NCBI RefSeq assembly: GCF_028453695.1
Contig: NC_135772.1
Coordinates: 4,092,001-4,156,000, forward strand
DNA from: Augochlora pura
Lineage: Eukaryota; Arthropoda; Insecta; Hymenoptera; Halictidae
Reading direction: 5' to 3'
Length of the DNA: 64,000 bases
The position numbers were made by a program, and so were the translations under genes. Positions 47,506 through 57,947 of the stretch are shown here, one piece after another; position 1 is the first letter of the stretch; every line of letters starts with the position of its first letter. The notes under the pieces are model-generated. The model searched no databases and was not told the origin of the DNA. It was given only the letters and a program-made list of their open reading frames with translations.

Positions 47506-47754
47506 TCAACCTTTTGCACTCGAGTGGTGCACTCTGAGTCACCACAAAAATTATTCTATTTCATTCCAAAATAATTTTTGCAACAATACGGTTTGGTTTG
47601 AGAAAATTGTCAAGTAGTAAAACTGTTGGTAGGAGTCACGAGAATAAATTTTCTATGCGTCAAAATTTGTTATGTTAAATAGAATGGAAATACCGCGAAG
47701 CAGAAAAATTATTTCGAATTTACAGTTAAAATGGCTCCGAGTGCAAAGGGTTAA
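47506..47754 (-). mobile_element. TTAA-bounded MITE, family A, full-length copy
   Basis: Left edge TCAACCTTTTGCACTCGAGT (TTAA changed to TCAA), right edge CCGAGTGCAAAGGGTTAA ending at 47754. Inverted, the right edge reads TTAACCCTTTGCACTCGG, a terminal inverted repeat of about 17 bp. At 249 bp it matches the copy at 49466 in reverse orientation: its right end has the CATTTTAACTG module and its left end the GTGGTG...CACC module. Non-coding, probably mobilised in trans by a piggyBac-type transposase (inferred). Confidence 0.8.
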
Positions 47755-48060
47755 TAACAGTCCTTGCATAACAGCTCCAGTCCTCGTCTGCTTATAAGAG
47801 AAATTTTCGATGTTTGTAATAGTATTGAAGCAAGTATCATATTGAAACTGGTAAGAAACTATGCCAAATCGATTAAACGATACAATAAGGCATAAAGGCG
47901 AACCCACTAAATGCTAGAAAATTAATATAAAGTAATAACGCTACTCTGATATGCGATTTTTTGGCGAAATACTTTTGTGGACTCTTATCACGTACTACGA
48001 GCAGTAAAATCAATATATTTTTGTTAATCAATTTTCTTACAATTCGTTATGAATAAACGT
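47755..48060. other. AT-rich stretch, possibly part of a decayed Tc1-like element
   Basis: No open frame with transposase features. It precedes the Tc1-like end below and may include its internal sequence. Confidence 0.35.
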
Positions 48061-48192
48061 CATACACGTGCTCATTCATAATGAAAAGTTTATTGCAAAA
48101 TTGTACACCCTTCAACAGCTTCAACACGCATCCCTTCAACTGATCTAATTGTAAGCAACGAGAGGGTGCGAATACTTATGGGGCCGACTGTA
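48061..48192. mobile_element. Tc1/mariner-like terminal region
   Basis: The sequence ends GCGAATACTTATGGGGCCGACTGTA. Inverted this is TACAGTCGGCCCCATAAGTA followed by TTCGCACCCTC, a typical Tc1-like inverted terminal repeat with its TA. The element extends leftward for an unknown distance; no transposase frame or left end is visible, so this is a relic. Confidence 0.55.
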
Positions 48193-49342
48193 GCTCGGGT
48201 GTCGCCGTACGTTCGAGTAAATATTATTAATGGAACGAGAGATCGATTGTTCGAAATTCGCGAGTCCGAAATCCATGGTAGAGCCGGCCATTCATCTAAG
48301 TTGCAAAGCGCTCGGTGATTAATAGATATTCCGCGCGAGCATAGAGAAATTCGCCGGCGAGGGGGGGGATCGAGGGCTGGAAGGGCGAAGAGAGAGAGAG
48401 AGGGGGAAGGAACAAGTTTATTGCCGGGAACACCTGCCGTTTGATTATTCGGCGTCGAAGTAGAGCGCCGTTTTCCGCGCGTGGACCCGCGTGTCTCTGA
48501 TCGCAGCGCGCGCGCGCGCCGCTTCCGTGTCTGAAATAGCGCGGAATATCGCCGCCATTACAGCTCGCGAAACCTGCTTGTGACGTTGCCCCCTTCGCCT
48601 CTTTACCCCTTTGCCACCCCTCTCCCTTTCTATCCGTATTTTCACGATTTATCAGCCGCGGTAGTTTGCGCTCTTTCGAAAAAATCATGTATAATGGCCC
48701 TCTCGAAAAAAGGCCATCCTGCGCGCTACAAAGCAACGTCGTTCAACCCCTTCCCCGGCCACCATTGTCGCTCACAGCCATCCATCATGCCTGCACTACC
48801 CCAAGGCTGCTAATTATTTGGAGCCGGCTTCTTCGATTAAACGGCCGTTGACGGTTTATCGAATTTTCTGCCTTTCACGGCTGTTTTCGCTCAAATGATT
48901 TCCCTTCGATCGGCTAGCTGCGTTTTTTTGCCAGCCAATAAGATTACGGAAAAATCGCGCGGGGGTTGTTTAATAATTCTCAGCGATTCCTGGGAATGTA
49001 CGAATTTTTTTATATATTTTATTTGAAGATTTTGGTGGAAAGTTAATCGAATTAAATCTTGATAGAATTTATTCGATTTATTTATCTTAGGGCGATTTTA
49101 TTGAAGGAAATTCTGGGGTATGTTGTTCGAATGAAATTGTATTTGATAAATTTATTCCTTATATTGCAGGAATAAAATTGTGTAGAAGCGATGACGAAGG
49201 ACTCGAATTATTTATAATTTTCATTTATTTGCTTCGTTTCGTCTTGAGCTCTATACATTTTAAGTGTATTAAAATTGACGAATATAATTCAGCTTTCGCC
49301 AGAATTACAATTTAAATATGATATTCTATGATGATTGCAAGC
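48193..49342. other. Unique stretch, CpG-rich then AT-rich
   Basis: A GA run at 48388-48404 and a (GC)n run at about 48507-48518. Opposed frames of 60-146 codons at 48296-48851 have no motifs. Confidence 0.45.
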
Positions 49343-49405
49343 ATGACAGATATACTTGCCATGACTGATATAATTGCCACGACTGATATAATCGCCGTGA
49401 CAGAA
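49343..49405. repeat. 18-bp tandem repeat, about 3.5 copies
   Basis: The unit ATGACTGATATAATTGCC occurs at 49343 (variant), 49361, 49379 (ACGACTG...) and partly 49397. Confidence 0.9.
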
Positions 49406-49465
49406 AATTCTGCGACGTCTCCCCAACAGATATAGTCATCAAACACGCTTAACTCTATTAAAATA

Positions 49466-49710
49466 TTAACCCTTTGCACTCGAAGGCATTTCAACTGGCA
49501 ATCTAAAGTAATTTCTCTGGCTTATAGTGTTTCCTTTTTATATAACAAAGTGCATTTTACGCATATGTGATTGATTATTGTCATTCGTATCAACATAACA
49601 TAACCTTAACAATTTTTAAAGTGCAAACTTTGTTAGTATAGAAATTATTTTGCAACGTGACAGAATAATTTTATGGTGCCCACAGTCACCACTCGAGTTC
49701 AAAGGGTTAA
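49466..49710 (+). mobile_element. TTAA-bounded MITE, family A, full-length copy
   Basis: Left edge TTAACCCTTTGCACTCGAAG, right edge CACTCGAGTTCAAAGGGTTAA ending at 49710. Inverted, the right edge reads TTAACCCTTTGAACTCGAGT: one mismatch over 17 bp. It is 245 bp long, bounded by TTAA on both sides, and non-coding. It has the same internal modules as 47506-47754 in opposite orientation; its left end is the source-type sequence of the array at 45785-46140. Confidence 0.85.
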
Positions 49711-49717
49711 CAAAGCC

Positions 49718-50342
49718 TCTGTATTTGTCTCTGTCTCTGTCTTTGTCTCTATGTTTGCCTCTGTCTCTGTCTTTGTCTCTGTCTTGTTCCTTGTCTCTCT
49801 GTTTTTGTTTTTGTCACTGTCTCTGTATTTGTCTCTGTCTGTGTATTTGTCTTTGTTTTTGTTTTTGTCTTTGTTTTTGTCTCTGTGTTTGTTTTTGCCT
49901 CTGTCTTTCTTTTTGTCTCTGTCTTTGTTTTTGTCTCCGTCTTTATCTCTGTCTTTGTCTCTGTATTTGTTTTCGTCTCTGTCTTTGTTTTTGTCTCTGT
50001 CTTTATCTCTGTCTCTGTATTTGTCTTTGTCCCTGTATTTGTCTTTGTCCCTGTATTTGTCTTTGTCTCTGTCTTTATTTTTATCTCTGTATTTGTCTTT
50101 GTCTCTGTCTTTATTTTTATCTCTGTCTTTGTTTTTGTCTCTGTCTTTGTTTTTGTCTCTGTCTTTGTTTTTGTCTCTGTCTTTGTTTTTGTCTCTGTCT
50201 CTGTCTCTGTCTTTATCTCTGTCTTTGTCTCTATCTTTGTTTTCGTCTCTGTCTTTGTCTTTGTCTCTGTCTTTATCTCTGTCTCTGTATTTGTCTTTGT
50301 CTCTGTCTTTATCTCTGTCTCTGTATTTGTCTTTGTCTCTGT
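49718..50342. repeat. TCTGTCTTTG minisatellite, 0.6 kb
   Basis: Irregular hexamer-like units (TCTGTC, TTTGTC, TTTGTT, TCTGTA) with period 6 starting eight bases after the MITE. Because the period is divisible by 3, three plus frames (Leu/Cys/Phe/Ser/Val-rich, 165-285 codons) and a minus frame (Lys/Thr/Glu-rich, 208 codons) are all open. They are artefacts of the repeat. Confidence 0.95.
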
Positions 50343-50639
50343 CCCCCTCTCTCCCTCTTTCCCTCTATCTATCAATCTCTAATACACCTGTCGCCTCCCT
50401 TCACCCCTCGAATTTTCCTAGATTATATTCGAGGCCATTTAAACGCGCCGGTTCCCTAAATGACGAAGCTTCTCGCGCACGTGCCGCGGCCGTGCCGCCA
50501 ACTAAGATCTCCGGGCCGAAGTTGTTGTAGGTATACCAAAAGTTATCGTAATGTAGTTGCGGCAGTCCGTGGGTAGCTCGGGATGTAGCTAGTTATTTGG
50601 TAGGTCGGGTTAAGCGAGCGACGCCGCGGAGAACAGCCT
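50343..50639. other. Unique stretch
   Basis: Single-copy DNA of moderate GC content. No gene. Confidence 0.5.

Positions 50640-50670
<31 letters not shown>
50640..50670. repeat. (GA)n microsatellite
   Basis: About 15 uninterrupted GA units. A CT run follows at 50747-50765. Confidence 0.9.
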
Positions 50671-50671
<1 letters not shown>

Positions 50672-51381
50672 GATTTGTCTCAGCAATTAACTTCGAATTC
50701 AATTATTTCTTCTCGGTCGATTGTCTGTCGTCCAGTGAGGTCAAGGGTCTCTCTCTCTGTCTCTTTCTTCGCAGCTTTGCTCTTCTTCTCGAGTCCTTCA
50801 GGTCATTGGGGATGAAGGGTTGGGACTCCCTGAGGGAGTATCTAACCCTCGCTCGGTCTTGCTGCCAATTCGACGCTGTCCTCACTTTCGAGGCAATGGT
50901 CCTGCGATTTATAGGATCTTGTGACTTTTTACAAAAATATTTATCCTTTCTTTTCTTTTTTTAACACTCTTGATTTATATCCGTGAGTTTTATTTACGTC
51001 ATACATTCGCCACATTTAATATTTACGTCACAACAAAAATATTGAAAAGGCTAACGAGATTTTGCTATGAGCTAATCGAACTGTGAAAGAAATACTTAAA
51101 TAGCAACGAAACGCTAAGAATGCGTTTACATAATAATTATTATTTTTATAACAGCACCGACACGATGCCTTTATTTAATAAAGCGAACAATTCGCACGAA
51201 ATAACGAAGCCAAGAGTCGTATAATTAAAAACCAAAACGACCGGAGAGCCGCCGGTGAAAAAAAACGTAACAGCGCCGTTCGCCGTCATATTTCACCATC
51301 GGCTCGCTATTTTCCGCGTGCGCGCGCGGGGGGGGGGGGGGGGGACAAACGGCGACACGGGGCGACGCAAATTGTATAAAA

Positions 51382-51394
51382 CACCGACGGTGTG
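51382..51394. other. 13-bp palindrome
   Basis: ACACCG-A-CGGTGT, six-base perfect arms around one base, 26 bp before the larger palindrome at 51421. Confidence 0.85.
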
Positions 51395-51420
51395 TTTTTC
51401 AGCGGCGAACAACCGGTGAG

Positions 51421-51454
51421 TTTAATTTAAACAGCGGCGGCTGTTTAAATTAAA
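51421..51454. other. Perfect inverted repeat, 15-bp arms
   Basis: TTTAATTTAAACAGC, loop GGCG, then the exact reverse complement of the arm. Transcribed, it would form a perfect 15-bp hairpin with a tetraloop. No T-run or other terminator-like context; function unknown. Confidence 0.95.
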
Positions 51455-52229
51455 AATAGGAATTCAGATTCGCGGCATTAAACGCGACGGGCGGGTCTCC
51501 GGCGACGCATCGCTTCCGTTTCCGTCACTTGAGAGGCCCGCCCCCCGGAGGGCACAGAGGGCTTTTATCGCGCGGGCTTCGTCCCTTTTAATTGCCACTG
51601 TCCGCTGCTCGTTTGCATTTTATTACGCGATCCCCGGTTTAATTGGATCTTTACCTTTTCCCTATTGAACCGCGAGAAAGTGAATCCGTGTAAACGACCG
51701 TCGCCGTTTAATCGACTGGGCGCGCGCTGAGAACTCGAGCGAACGCGGCAATTTATGGCGTTCGCCGCGATACTCTTACGCAACGGTACACGTCGTCGGG
51801 AACGCTTCCGAACAACGTCAAACCCGGCCGGAGTTTCCCGGAGAGCGCGCGACGAAACGGTAATTAACGATCGCTTCTACTCGTCGCTTCGACGAATACG
51901 ACGCACGGTATCGGGAAAATAATCTCCGCTGGTTAACCCATCCAGCTGCGACGATTTCGGGTGGTTGACCCTCTCCTCCAAGTTATAGTTACCTAACTTT
52001 TTCAATCCGTATAATAACAGAATGAATTAAACGAGAAATGTCTCTTGATTTCGCGTCAGGAAAAAAGGAAGAAATTAAAGCTAATAATTTTATTTTATTT
52101 AGCCATTTCTTTGGCGTTTAAATTAATTTTATTACACTTGTGTAATAGACGATTAGCTTTAATACACAATTAAAGAACAATTAGCTCTTCCACCATGAAA
52201 GTCGAATACGAAATTTACTTTTTCCTCGT

Positions 52230-52453
52230 TTAACACTAGGTTTGCGGAGTAATAAAAGCAGCCGTTTTATATTTGTTTATGAAAGTAACGATTTATTCTA
52301 ATTGTTAATGTACTCGATAAATAAATAAATATAAATAATTATAGTAAATATAATCGATAAATAAGCAATAAATTTATCTTTAAAATCTGAATAATGGTAC
52401 GTTAACAAATCAGTGATCCGTCATTTTGACGGATTCCGTAAATCTAGTGTTAA
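52230..52453. mobile_element. TTAA-bounded MITE, family C
   Basis: Left edge TTAACACTAGGTTTGCGGA, right edge TCCGTAAATCTAGTGTTAA. Inverted, the right edge is TTAACACTAGATTTACGGA, a 19-bp terminal inverted repeat with two mismatches. It is 224 bp, flanked by TTAA on both sides, and non-coding. A short internal palindrome near the right end (ATCCGTC...GACGGAT) lies at 52407-52434. The TTAA boundaries fit a piggyBac-type source (inferred); termini differ from families A and B. Confidence 0.8.
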
Positions 52454-52985
52454 AGCGACCTAGGAAATTTCTAGTGAATTATGAAAAAAAGGCGGAAAGA
52501 TCGTAGGCGAACCAAGTGTCCAAGATCCGCGCAGTTGCCGGCTGCTGGTCCGTGATTGCGTCGGACGAGGGGGCCGGACAAGTTGCAATTGGAAAAGTTC
52601 CCGTTGCAAATCTTCCCGAAAAAATAACGCGGCGGAACGCCGGCTCTCGTCACATCGGCCCCAGTGAAAATTGTTAATTCCGAAGATCCCGCGGCCTCTC
52701 TACTCTCTCTCTCTCTCTAAATTGCAACGCGGCCACCGATCCGCCAAACTTTCCCCCCACCCCCTTCGTCGCGAGCCTGTTATCGACTTTTCCAATTTGA
52801 AACGTTTCGTTCGAGTTAACGCGTGTCGCGTCGATCGTTCGATTAGAAAACTTACTTTTATTGTGGTGGTAGGCATTGTTTAAAGTGTGTTTAATTAATT
52901 TGGCAATGTTCAATTAATTTGGCGATGTTTTCCAAAGTGTTCGTATAGTTGATTGTTAATTGTTGAAACCTGCTTTGGATTTATT
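52454..52985. other. Unique stretch with CT run
   Basis: Single-copy with a CT run at 52701-52718 and opposed frames of 60-79 codons. No gene seen. Confidence 0.5.
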
Positions 52986-53466
52986 GCGAAAAATGCAGCG
53001 ACGTGTCTTCTTAAATTCGAAGCGAATTTGGGCGATTATTACTCCTAATATTGTTATTAAAAATTGAATTAACTTCCTTTATTTTAAAGGCTTGAATATT
53101 TCTGTGAAGTAGGAAGTAATTAAATGATAATCAATCAGGAAAAATTTGTTGCGAAAATTGCAGTGTCTTCTGAAATTCAAAGCGAATTTGGGCGATTATT
53201 GCTCCTTCCATTATTATTAAAAATTTAATTAACTTCTATTTTAAAGGCTTGAATATTTCTGTGAAGTAGGAAGTAATTAAATGATTATCAATCAGGAAAA
53301 ATTTGTTGCGAAAATTGCAGCGACGTCTCTTAAATTCAAAGCGAATTTGGGCGATTATTACTCCCAATATTGTTATTAAAAATTGAATTAACTTCTTCTA
53401 TTTTAAAGGCTTGAATATTTCTGTGAAGTAGGAAGTAGTTAAATAATTATCAATTTGGAAAAATCG
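52986..53466. repeat. About 160-bp tandem triplication
   Basis: GCGAAAAWTGCAG at 52986, 53151 and 53308 (spacings 165 and 157 bp). Each is followed by GCGAATTTGGGCGATTATT, AAAAATTGAATTAACTTC, TTTTAAAGGCTTGAATATTT and CTGTGAAGTAGGAAGTA. Differences are mainly small indels. Non-coding. Confidence 0.95.
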
Positions 53467-53711
53467 ACTCTTTCGCTGAATTATTCTTTAAGGTTACTGT
53501 GAGACGACTCGAGGGCCTCGTTGGTCCGTCGCTAGGTCAAGCCGCCATCATGTAAATCCACCGGTGTCTTCCGCTTTACGAGGCCCTTTATCGCCGGCAA
53601 CAAGACACGCTCCGCCTGTCTCGGTTTATTTGTAAAACGGCTACGAGCGCGCGACGCGTACACACCGCGTTAGATTTAACCGGAGACGTATAACTGGAAG
53701 GGGGGGCTTAG
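53467..53711. other. CpG-rich unique stretch
   Basis: Single-copy. No feature seen. Confidence 0.5.
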
Positions 53712-54345
53712 AAATATATTTTGCAGAATTTTTAAAATTGAAAAATATACTTCCCTGAATTTCTAAAATTGAAAAATATGCTTTCCTGAATTTCTGATAT
53801 TAATAGATATATTTGCAGAATTTCTAAAATTGAAAAATATACTTCCCTGAATTTCTGAAATTAAAAATTAAAAAATATATCTCCAGAATTTCTAAAATTA
53901 AAAAATATATTTCCAGAATTTCTAAAATCAAAAAAAATATTTCCAGAATTTCTAAAATTGAAAATAATACTTCCCTGAATTTCTGAAATTAAAAATTAAA
54001 AAATATATTTCCAGAATTTCTAAAATTGAAAGATATATTTGCAGAATTTCTAAAATTGAAAAATATACTTCCCGAATTTCTAAAATTAAAAATTAAAAAA
54101 TATATCTCCAGAATTTCTAAAATTAAAAAATACACTTTCCAGAATTTCTAAAATTGAAAAATATGCTTTCCAGAATTTCTAAAATTAAAAAGATATTTCC
54201 AGAAGTTCTAAAATTAAAAAATACACTTTCCAGAATTTCTAAAATTAAAAAATATATCTCCAGAATTTCTAAAATTAAAAAATATACTTTCCAGAATTTC
54301 AAAAATTAAAAAACACATTTTCCAGAATTTCGAAACATATTTTTC
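53712..54345. repeat. About 30-bp AT-rich minisatellite, about 20 copies
   Basis: Tandem units of CCAGAATTTCTAAAATTRAA followed by AAATATAYTT, with an occasional extra AAAATTA module. Some neighbouring units share the same variants, suggesting local homogenisation. Confidence 0.95.
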
Positions 54346-56340
54346 AAAGAATTCGCGGCTTTATCTTCGCTGTAACGCTAACGCCAACTAGATTACCAGA
54401 GCCACCTATCACCTCCGCCACTCCTCGCCTTCATCCTCGCGGACGTCTCCCAAAGAAGCGTCGCAAATTGCGCGAGCGTTCGCGTCGCCGCGCCGGTTTA
54501 ACAATAAATCCGTAGCCATCAGAAGCTCGGCGCCGTTGGAACGTCACCGTCTGCGGCATCCACTTAGCACCGTTGACAAAAGAATTTCGCCGGGGCGCGA
54601 TACCAGGGGCCCCGACGACGGTAATTGTCGTCGCGCGGCCCGGGAACTCCGTCGCCGACGATTCCCAGGTGCATTAATAATTTCCCGACGAATTAAGAGC
54701 CGTCGCGGCTCGTGTGTCGCGTCGCCGCGAATTCTTCCGCGAACACTGTTCTGCTATAGTGTTTTCGGGGGACGTCGCGTCGGGATGACGCTTGCCATTT
54801 GCAACGCGGACAGCGGAGTTCGCCAGTTTGGAGCGACGCGAAACAATTCGTTACCGTTGGAATCAATTAGCGCCTAGTGCCGGTAAGTAAAAGGTCCTGG
54901 GGGGAAACGCGCTGGTTTTGAGGAACGACGACCCAGAGCTGTTCTTCTTATCTCATTAAAAGAGCATTCGTTAACGAATTATAAATGTCCAAGTACATAT
55001 TTAAAATATATAATTATATTAAACGAGAGAAATTGAAATCTCCATATTTCATCCCCCTTTTTACCCTAAAGGGTTTTACCTAACTAACTAACAATGATAA
55101 TAACAATAATAACAATTACCATCAATTATATCCAGGGAATCGCACAAGAGACCTTCCTGACATATACTATAGCGTTTACCTTCGCGTCACCGTGGACGAA
55201 TGGCGGTCGCCGCGATCCGTCTTGCCGAGCGAAGAGCATTCTCCTGATGGAAACGGCTGCCGCGGCGGGTTTTATCGCGGAGCGATCGGCAACGAACTTC
55301 TCGAAAGTGGTATCGACACCGGGCCGGGCCGGGCCGGGCGCTCGGTTTGCTCGCCAAACACAATCGGGATCTTAATTGCTGTTTGAATTACATTGTTTTC
55401 CGAGCGGAGCCGCGGCCGCGGAAAGATATCCCCACCCGGTTACCCGGCGTCCGTTGCTACGAAAATAAAAGTTCCCCTCTCGACGGGACCGTGAACTTGC
55501 TCCCCGGAAACTAAAGGACGTTCTGTTCGCGCTGTTAATGCGGGATCCAGTCACGGGCTATCTCGTAATTGTACGGCGATTAAGACGTCGCCGTTCACCG
55601 GGACACTTTCGCGAACACTTCCGCAAAGTTTTCTGCTTGATAGAGAACCTCGCGCGATACTTGTATTCGAGAGACGCGAGTTTAATACGGAGACTCTCTT
55701 TGCATTCTGATTGCGGGGAGTTGATGCTCCGGGAAAGCATTTTCTAGTAACGCGCACTCTCTATAGACTCGTCTATCTTGTTCTTAACTGTTATTTAATC
55801 TTGGTTATTGTTATTTTAGAATTGGTAGAATTGTTAGAATTTTTTGTTAGCATTTTCATCTTAATCACGCGCATTAAAGCGAACCAAAAATCACGAGAAT
55901 GATTCATAGGAGGACGACCCGATTAAAAGATCCGTATAATATCGCAGAGGAAAGTAATGAACAGGTGAATGCTTCCGGATGACTGGGTATCTCTCTCGCA
56001 AGCTAGTCGGATAGCATTTGACGTCGAAATTACGCGAGCGCATCGCGGTGCACGCGCATTCAATTGCAGCTGCACGCCGTTCAATTCGAGTGAAACATAA
56101 TCCCCCCGACGGTATCGGTCGCATCTCAATTATCAACGCGAAGATGCTCGCCGGTCGTGTAATGCGACATTAACTATAAGCCCGGCCACGCGTTTACCGG
56201 TCCCCCGCGATCTGTTATAGACATCTAATTACGCTAATGCGGTAATGAGGCCACATTGCTCCACCGATCGCATTCCACGCTAATTCCACGCGCCGTTTAG
56301 GCTTCGAAAACAATGCGTCCGATATTACCACTACCCTGCT
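54346..56340. other. CpG-rich island DNA, no gene recognised
   Basis: CpG-rich single-copy block at 54480-54900 with a donor-like CCG|GTAAGTAAA at about 54883 after an open plus frame of 113 codons (54536-54877). I see no domain in that frame. A (GGGCC)n run lies at about 55320-55340. Other short frames overlap on both strands at 55372-55757 and 55891-56136. Confidence 0.4.
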
Positions 56341-56450
56341 CTCTATCTATACTTCCCTCTCTCTCTATATCTATATTTCTCCATCTCTCGATCTATAATT
56401 GCTCTATCCATATTTCTCTATCTTTCTATCTATTCAACCCTCTTCCTCTC
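56341..56450. repeat. CTAT/CTCT pyrimidine-rich repeat
   Basis: Irregular TCTCTATCTATATTTCTCTA units. Confidence 0.8.
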
Positions 56451-56462
56451 TATAGCAATATT

Positions 56463-57000
56463 TCAGGCTACTTGATACCCTCGAACCGTTGATTCAAAAA
56501 ATCATCAAAAAATCCCAGGCCGTTTTACGGTAATGTAGCTTCCGGTATCGTAAAGTAGACACTTTCCCCTTCAATTTAAGCTACCCACAGTTCAAATTGA
56601 TCCACGGGAAAGGTCTTGAAAACTCGCCCATAGTGCAAAAATGAGCTCCAGACTGCCTAATACCCCCGCAAAGTTGATTCAAAAAATCATAAAAAATCCT
56701 AAGACAGTCTCCGGGAATGTACCTTCCGGGGTCGTAAAGTAGACACTTTCAGCTTCAATTTAAGCTACCTGGAGTCCAAATTACTCCACGGAAAAGTGAT
56801 TGAAAACTCGCCCAAATTTCAAAAAAGAGCCCCAGACGGCCTAGTACCCCCGAAAATTTGATTCAAAAAATCATAAAAAAATCCCAGGCCGTTTTACGGT
56901 AATGTAGCTTCCGGTACCGTAAAGTAGACACTTTCAGCTTCGATTTAAGCTACCCACAGTTCAAATTGCTCCACGGGAAAGGGTTTGAAATCTCGCCTAA
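56463..57000. repeat. 185-bp tandem triplication
   Basis: GATTCAAAAAATCAT starts at 56491, 56676 and 56860 (spacings 185 and 184 bp). Each is followed by GTAATGTAGCTTCCGG or its variant, CGTAAAGTAGACACTTTC, TTTAAGCTACC and CCACGGGAAA. Units are well conserved apart from scattered substitutions. No open frame runs through it. Confidence 0.95.
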
Positions 57001-57802
57001 TCTCCCACAAAGAAAATATTTAAGCGTTGCATATACCGTAACGAGGACACCACCTCGTGTTTTGCAACTAAAAGGAAGGGACGCGTTGCAAATTCTTCCG
57101 ATAGAAAGAAATTCTTAGCTTATTAAATTCCTGAGCTGTCAGAAAGTTGGCAAAGAATGTGATGGAGAATTTTTAATAATTCGGTAAATCGAACGTGTGT
57201 TGTGAAACAGTGCAAAGTAAAATCGAACGTTAATTGAAACTAGGAAAGACCGATAACCATCGTGAGAACCTCTTCGTATATAAATGGTTATTCTTCGAGG
57301 GAATTATCTACGATCCGAAATATATAATAATTTGTAACAATAATATCTACTACATATGGCGGCTGGGGACGCCCGCCGTGAAGACGATTTCCGTTTCTCG
57401 AGGATTTTTCCGACCGTGGAAACCGCGGCGATGTCCACGTGTAATTTCATTTATCAAACACGCGAAATTAAAGGCCGGCCCCGCTCCGGCAAATATCGAA
57501 TATTGAATTCGAATTAATTCGGAATATGCTCGAGATTATCGTGCCGCGGAAATTAGCGGATAGAATTAACCGGGATCCGGAATGAACGAGTTCGTACACT
57601 TCGTTTAATATATTTGCGGTCTCTTGCGCCGAGATCCCCGGACGAGGTACTCCCATAGATTTTATCGAAATTAAAACCCGTCGACGACTCCATCGATTTT
57701 TTCGAAACCTGCTCCGTCTGCTGATTTAATTCGTCGGCGGATTGAATCATTACACTGTGATGAATAGGACGTCAAATGAATAGGACGTTGTTTGTGTATA
57801 TA
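57001..57802. other. Unique stretch, no gene seen
   Basis: Single-copy DNA with frames of 62-94 codons on opposite strands that overlap. Nothing recognisable. Confidence 0.45.
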
Positions 57803-57947
57803 TAAATTGTTAATGAGTATACGATCTAATTTGTTAATGAGTATACGATCTAAATTGTTAGTGAATGTATGATGTAAATTGATAATAAGTATAGGAACTG
57901 AATTGTTAATAAGTATAGGAACTAAATTGTTAATAAGTATACGAAGG
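57803..57947. repeat. 24-bp tandem repeat, about six copies
   Basis: The unit AATTGTTAATGAGTATACGATCTA has diverged to AATTGTTAATAAGTATAGGA in the distal half. Confidence 0.9.

Larger units (their letters stand above)
50671..52229. other. Unique sequence with poly-G tract and hairpins
   Basis: About 17 consecutive G at 51328-51344. CpG-rich at 51240-51950. Palindromes near 51382 and 51421 are listed separately. A donor-like CCG|GTGAGT is at about 51414. No frame has a recognisable domain. Confidence 0.45.

Noticed and set aside
49650..50530. Leu/Cys-rich and Ser/Leu-rich plus frames and a Lys/Thr/Glu-rich minus frame
   Set aside because: Period-6 simple repeat keeps frames open on both strands; no globular segment outside it.
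51940..51985. TTAACCCATCCAGCTGCGACG as an element end
   Set aside because: No matching opposite terminus was found nearby.
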